Of a stretch of 64,000 nucleotides of DNA, positions 61,060 through 64,000 are shown piece by piece. Origin of the DNA: Oleiharenicola sp. (GTDB lineage: Bacteria > Verrucomicrobiota > Verrucomicrobiia > Opitutales > Opitutaceae). Within the stretch, counting starts at the first letter, position 1. The number at the start of each line of letters is the position of its first letter. The notes beneath the pieces are model-generated. The model searched no databases, was not told the DNA's origin, and saw only the letters and a program-made list of their open reading frames with translations. A program made the position numbers and the translations under genes. The stretch spans positions 23,657 through 87,656 of the forward strand of contig JANYDW010000037.1 in assembly GCA_025363455.1 (NCBI GenBank), in the 5' to 3' direction.

Positions 61060-61683
61060 ATGAATCCAAACGAAACGTTCACTGCCGAGCAGTCTGACTC
61101 CACCCCCGCGTCAAATCCCGGTGCCAATAACCCGCCCGAGGGCCGAATGGGAACGACAACTGAAAAGATCCGCCGTACTGCCGGCCAGGCGGCCGACCGG
61201 GCCAAGCAAAAAGTCGCGCAGGTCGCCGACGAGCAGAAAGACGCCGCCGCCGACAAGATCGGCGGGTACGGCTCCCGGCTTCGCGATACCGCCCGCTCGG
61301 CCGAAGCCGAGGATCCGAACATCGCTCATTTTGCGAACGAGGCCGCAGACCGCCTGGAGTCGGTGGCGAATTACGTGAGGGACGCCGATATCACCCGGCT
61401 CAAGGAAGACGCGGTCGTTGCCGCCCGACGCCATCCCGCGCTGTTCATGGGCGGCATGCTCGTCGCGGGCCTGGTTATCGGCAACCTCGTCAAAGCGTCG
61501 GTTCAGAGCCTGAATGAAAACGAGACTGACGACGGTGAGGATATCCAAGACCACTATCCGGACGGACACGACTTCCCGGAGCAAAGCGACGGGCAGACGA
61601 ATTACGCCGCCGAAAGTGTCCGCGGGACGGGTGGCCCCGAATTTCCCGTCGCCTCAGCAGCCTTTGGCTCCGCTGCGCCATGA
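61060..61683 (+). CDS. Membrane-anchored helical stress-type protein
   Basis: 207 residues from the ATG at 61060. It is mostly charged amphipathic helix (KIRRTAGQAADRAKQKVAQVADEQKDAAADKIGG, in heptads of Ala, Lys and Asp, residues about 35-70), then a single membrane segment (about 128-145, ALFMGGMLVAGLVIGNLV) and an acidic tail. The layout resembles YqjD/ElaB-type inner-membrane proteins that tether ribosomes or respond to stress, and to LEA-like helices, though sequence identity is uncertain. It overlaps the next gene (ATGA) and starts a three-gene set. Confidence 0.72.
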   Translation: MNPNETFTAEQSDSTPASNPGANNPPEGRMGTTTEKIRRTAGQAADRAKQKVAQVADEQKDAAADKIGGYGSRLRDTARSAEAEDPNIAHFANEAADRLESVANYVRDADITRLKEDAVVAARRHPALFMGGMLVAGLVIGNLVKASVQSLNENETDDGEDIQDHYPDGHDFPEQSDGQTNYAAESVRGTGGPEFPVASAAFGSAAP

Positions 61684-62120
61684 ACCGGGACATTTCACCC
61701 AGCACCATCGGCACGCTGTTGTCGGAGCTACGCGACGAAGGTACGACCTTGCTCCGGCAAGAGACGGCCCTCGCCAAAGCCGAACTCGGCGAGAAACTTT
61801 CGCTGGTCGGCAAATCCGTGGCGGCGATGGCCGTCGGTGGCGTGGTGGTGGGCGCGGGTCTGATCATCTTGCTGATCGGCGTCGGCTACCTCGCGCGCCA
61901 CGCCCTCGTTGCCGCGGGCCTGGACGACAATATCGCCCAATGGCTCGGCTTCCTCCTGGTTGGCGCGGTGGTCGCCGTGGTCGGCTGGGTGCTCCTCGCC
62001 AAGGCGAAGAAAAACCTCAACGCGAAAACCCTCCAGCCCACCGAAACGGTCGCGTCGTTGCGCGACAGCAAACAGTGGGCGCAAAGCAAACTCCCCCACG
62101 CCCATGAACCTGCCCACTGA
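61680..62120 (+). CDS. Phage_holin_3_6 / YqjE-type membrane protein
   Basis: 146 residues. An N-terminal amphipathic helix (LLSELRDEGTTLLRQETALAKAELGEK) is followed by two membrane helices (about 45-70 and 82-107) with a short loop, then a basic tail. This is the hallmark of the DUF1469/Phage_holin_3_6 family (E. coli YqjE), which despite its name is chromosomal. It is commonly encoded with YqjD-type and DUF3618 proteins, as it is here. Overlaps both neighbours, so translation of the three is coupled. Confidence 0.88.
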   Translation: MNRDISPSTIGTLLSELRDEGTTLLRQETALAKAELGEKLSLVGKSVAAMAVGGVVVGAGLIILLIGVGYLARHALVAAGLDDNIAQWLGFLLVGAVVAVVGWVLLAKAKKNLNAKTLQPTETVASLRDSKQWAQSKLPHAHEPAH

Positions 62121-63021
62121 CCATTCCACGGATCCCCGGGCGATCCGCGCCCAGATTGACGATACCCGTCACCGCATGGATCACACGATCGATGCCTTAA
62201 AGGAACGGTTCACCGGCCGACACCTGGCCGATGAAGCACTCCATTTTATTCGCACTCAAAACCAGAACGGCCAAATGAAAAAAATTACGCAGAAAATCAG
62301 CACCTCGGCCAACGCGGCCGTCCACTCCATCGTCGATACCGTGAAAGCCAATCCTCTTCCCGCTGTCCTGATCGGTACCGGCGTGGCGTGGTATATCTAC
62401 AACCAGATCAGCGCTCCGGGAACGAACGGCTCGGCTTCCGGCACCGACGTTCCTCGCGATTATTCGGATGAATCTTACGCCCGCGACGCGAGTGACCTCG
62501 GCATTAGCAATCGCGAAGGTTTCGGGGTAGCGGAAGGCCTGAAGGGAAAGGCCGGGCAGATCCAGGAACGGTCGAAGGAGGCGCTCCAGTCGGCCGGCAC
62601 GAAAATGCACGAGATGAGTGAACACGTGCGGGACAAGGCGCACGAGATGGGCGATCGTGCCCGCCGCGGCGCCGCCGAGCTGGGCAACCGGTCGCGGCGA
62701 CTCGTTGAACAAAACCCGCTCGAGAGCGGACTGGTCTGCCTGGCCCTCGGCTTGATCGGCGGGCTGGCGCTGCCCACTTCCAACCGCGTGCGCCAGACGG
62801 TTGCGCCTGGAGCGCGGCGGCTGCGTCAGCGTGCCGGAGAGATGGCCGACCGCGGCCGGGTAGTGCTCCGGAGCGCCACCCAAGCCGCAAAAACCGAGGC
62901 CGAAGCCCAGGGACTGACCCGGGCCAGATCCGTCTCCGGGACCGGGGGTCCCCAACGAGAGGGCAACCACGGCGATGAGGTCGCGGAGCCGGAAACTGCG
63001 GTTGCCGGTACACGGGCATAA
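62104..63021 (+). CDS. DUF3618 membrane protein
   Basis: 305 residues from the ATG at 62104, overlapping the previous gene by 17 bases. The N-terminal DUF3618 module reads RAIRAQIDDTRHRMDHTIDALKERF (about 12-36), the usual tandem Ile-Glu/Asp-x-Thr pattern, followed by a hydrophobic stretch (about 83-98). A long charged Ala/Lys/Glu helix (about 135-200, GKAGQIQERSKEALQSAG) leads to a second hydrophobic segment (about 216-232, GLVCLALGLIGGLALP). With the two preceding genes it forms a stress-type envelope operon known in other phyla. Function is unproven. Confidence 0.86.
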   Translation: MNLPTDHSTDPRAIRAQIDDTRHRMDHTIDALKERFTGRHLADEALHFIRTQNQNGQMKKITQKISTSANAAVHSIVDTVKANPLPAVLIGTGVAWYIYNQISAPGTNGSASGTDVPRDYSDESYARDASDLGISNREGFGVAEGLKGKAGQIQERSKEALQSAGTKMHEMSEHVRDKAHEMGDRARRGAAELGNRSRRLVEQNPLESGLVCLALGLIGGLALPTSNRVRQTVAPGARRLRQRAGEMADRGRVVLRSATQAAKTEAEAQGLTRARSVSGTGGPQREGNHGDEVAEPETAVAGTRA

Positions 63022-63466
63022 TCTCAACTCCCTCCCGTCCGATAAAAATGTCATTTCTTAAAGTCCTCCTCGCCTCATCGGCCCGGGCCCAACCAGGAAA
63101 ATCTGTGAAAGGGGTTTACCGCTGATCCGTGGAGGGGCGTGGCTTGTCCGCGCGCGGAATCCGGCTGCGGCAAGGTCTCCTTGCCTCTGCTTTCTATGTG
63201 TATTTTCCCGCATTGGTCGTTCGGGAGTCCCCCCGATGGCGATCCATTTGCGGGTAAGCTATAGTCCCAGTGCAGAGATGCACCAAGTGTTCGGTTAAAG
63301 CTTCCGGATTCATCTCCTCGGGCTGTCGGACAAAAGTTCTCTAAACCTGCTGGTAACACCGTCGGAATTCTGAGCCCAAAAAAGCGCATCTGAGTTTAAT
63401 TCATTTCAAACCTGAAACCGGCAGGTAGCCGTCATCGATCATCAATCCTCAATCCACAAAATCCTC
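63022..63466 (+). other. 445-base gap before the GlsB-like gene
   Basis: I see no gene of normal size. A 25-codon frame starts at 63048 but has no likeness to anything and no ribosome-binding site. The last 100 bases, AT-richer than the rest (CAAACCTGAAACC, ATCGATCATCAATCC), probably hold the promoter for the small stress protein that follows. No clear -35/-10 pair. Confidence 0.45.
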
Positions 63467-63724
63467 ATGTCCCTCCTCACCACCATTGTTATTGGTTTAT
63501 TGATCGGCATCGTTGCCAAATTTCTCTTGCCCGGGGACGATCCCGGCGGCATGATCGTTACGATCCTTCTGGGCATTGCGGGTGCATGGATCGCAGGCTA
63601 CATCGGCCGGGCGGCCGGCTGGTACGGGCCGGGCGAGCCCATCGGATTTGTGGCGTCCGTGGGCGGGGCCATCATTCTGCTCGTGCTCTACCGGGTCTTG
63701 TTCCGGCGGAAACGACTGCACTAA
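63467..63724 (+). CDS. GlsB/YeaQ/YmgE-type stress membrane protein
   Basis: 85 residues, three hydrophobic segments (about 3-22, 28-47, 58-78) and a basic C-terminus (FRRKRLH). The pattern LLIGIVAKFLLPGDDPGGMIVTILLGIAGAW is the transglycosylase-associated/GlsB family signature. These small membrane proteins are induced by acid and envelope stress in several bacteria. Two bases after its stop an insertion element begins, so its transcription end may be altered. Confidence 0.92.
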   Translation: MSLLTTIVIGLLIGIVAKFLLPGDDPGGMIVTILLGIAGAWIAGYIGRAAGWYGPGEPIGFVASVGGAIILLVLYRVLFRRKRLH

Positions 63725-63726
63725 CA

Positions 63727-64000
63727 GGCTGCTGAAAAAGTCTGTCACAGTTTGAACATTGGCGGTGGAGCTGCGTCGAAGCAGGCAACATGCGTGGCCA
63801 ACTTCCGAACCAGCCCTGTTTCGTCAGCCTGATCAACGTTGAGACGATGATCCCCGAGCAGCACCCGATCCGGGTGATCAAGCGGATGTGCGACGAGGTG
63901 CTCGCGAACCTCAGCAAGCAGTTGGACGGGATCTACGCGGCCGCCGGCGCCCCCTCGATCCCGCCGGAAACACTGCTCAAGGGCAAGGTCCTGCAAGCGC
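63727..64000 (+). mobile_element. Left end of an IS5-type insertion sequence
   Basis: Starts within a few bases of 63727 with GGCTGCTGAAAAAGTC, the kind of terminal inverted repeat found on IS5-group elements, then a short non-coding lead before the transposase gene at 63790. The right end and any target duplication lie beyond the window. It inserted immediately downstream of the GlsB-like gene without breaking it. Confidence 0.8.
63790..64000 (+). CDS. IS5-family transposase, N-terminal part
   Basis: Open frame from the ATG at 63790 to the window edge, about 70 residues of a protein usually 330-480 long. The start MRGQLPNQPCFVSLINVETM, the segment IPEQHPIRVIKRMCDEVL and the GAPSIPPETLLKGKVLQA block match the DUF772/transposase IS4-5 N-terminal region (IS5 group). 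Catalytic DDE residues would be downstream. The minus-strand frame over the same bases is a shadow. Confidence 0.88.
   Translation, partial: MRGQLPNQPCFVSLINVETMIPEQHPIRVIKRMCDEVLANLSKQLDGIYAAAGAPSIPPETLLKGKVLQA

Noticed and set aside
61680..62120. Prophage holin
   Set aside because: The family name is misleading; neighbours are chromosomal stress-type membrane genes with no phage genes nearby.
63048..63125. 25-codon frame in the gap before the GlsB-like gene
   Set aside because: No ribosome-binding site, no likeness to known small proteins, and short enough to occur by chance.
1..64000. CRISPR array or cas genes
   Set aside because: Repeats here are dispersed palindromes without regular spacers, and no Cas-like protein is present.

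Overview
The window is high-GC chromosomal DNA with dense gene packing. Gene content and protein style suggest a Gram-negative bacterium of the Verrucomicrobia, most likely Opitutaceae: PEP-CTERM and VPDTG-type sorting tails, secreted Hyi-like and ThuA-like proteins, a GH29 fucosidase, DUF3618 and holin-type membrane proteins, and abundant palindromic intergenic repeats. This placement is an inference from gene content; there is no rRNA in the window to confirm it. Almost no start codon here is preceded by a Shine-Dalgarno sequence.

Layout. 1-2.9 kb: pyrimidine genes pyrR-pyrB-pyrC (minus strand, pyrC cut by the window edge). 3-4.8 kb: a hybrid histidine kinase, followed by tRNA-Val(GAC). 5.3-8.9 kb: recN, a Tat-exported sugar-isomerase-like protein and a ThuA-like protein. 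9.2-14.1 kb: an electron-transfer operon made of an octaheme DmsE/MtrA-like lipoprotein, an MtrB/PioB-like outer-membrane barrel, a small monoheme cytochrome c and a heptaheme NapC/NirT (ImcH-like) inner-membrane cytochrome. 14.3-18.1 kb: the convergent system II cytochrome c maturation genes resB and ccsA, translationally coupled to an unknown lipoprotein. 18.3-20.9 kb: 5-oxoprolinase pxpB-pxpC-pxpA. 21-25.3 kb: a PEP-CTERM protein, ychF, a membrane metalloprotease-like protein, and rpsP-trmD-rplS without rimM. 25.4-30.7 kb: a giant Ser/Thr kinase with PEGA and FGE-like domains, then transketolase.

30.9-37.3 kb: a marR-MFP-RND-TolC efflux operon. 37.4-42 kb: an AsmA-like giant and a GH29 enzyme. 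42.2-48.2 kb: a CHRD/VPDTG protein, an aldo-keto reductase, a small orphan, and a three-domain transporter-acyltransferase-acyl ligase. 48.4-53.4 kb: a SetA-like MFS with three 2-hydroxyacid oxidoreductases. 53.7-56.7 kb: a TPR protein, a beta-lactamase-fold hydrolase and a DUF4304 protein. 56.8-60.6 kb: smc. 61.1-63.7 kb: a cluster of small membrane stress-type proteins, ending at the left end of an IS5-type element that runs out of the window.

The most coherent system is 9.2-18.1 kb. A quinol-oxidising heptaheme cytochrome could pass electrons through a monoheme carrier to an octaheme cytochrome seated in an outer-membrane barrel, and the neighbouring genes supply the haem-attachment machinery. 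No surface MtrC-type cytochrome is present, so the direction of electron flow is open. A second theme is palindromic repeats: at least six elements are bounded by GTAGG-like and CCTAC-like ends, there are two further families, and one repeat lies inside the smc coding region.
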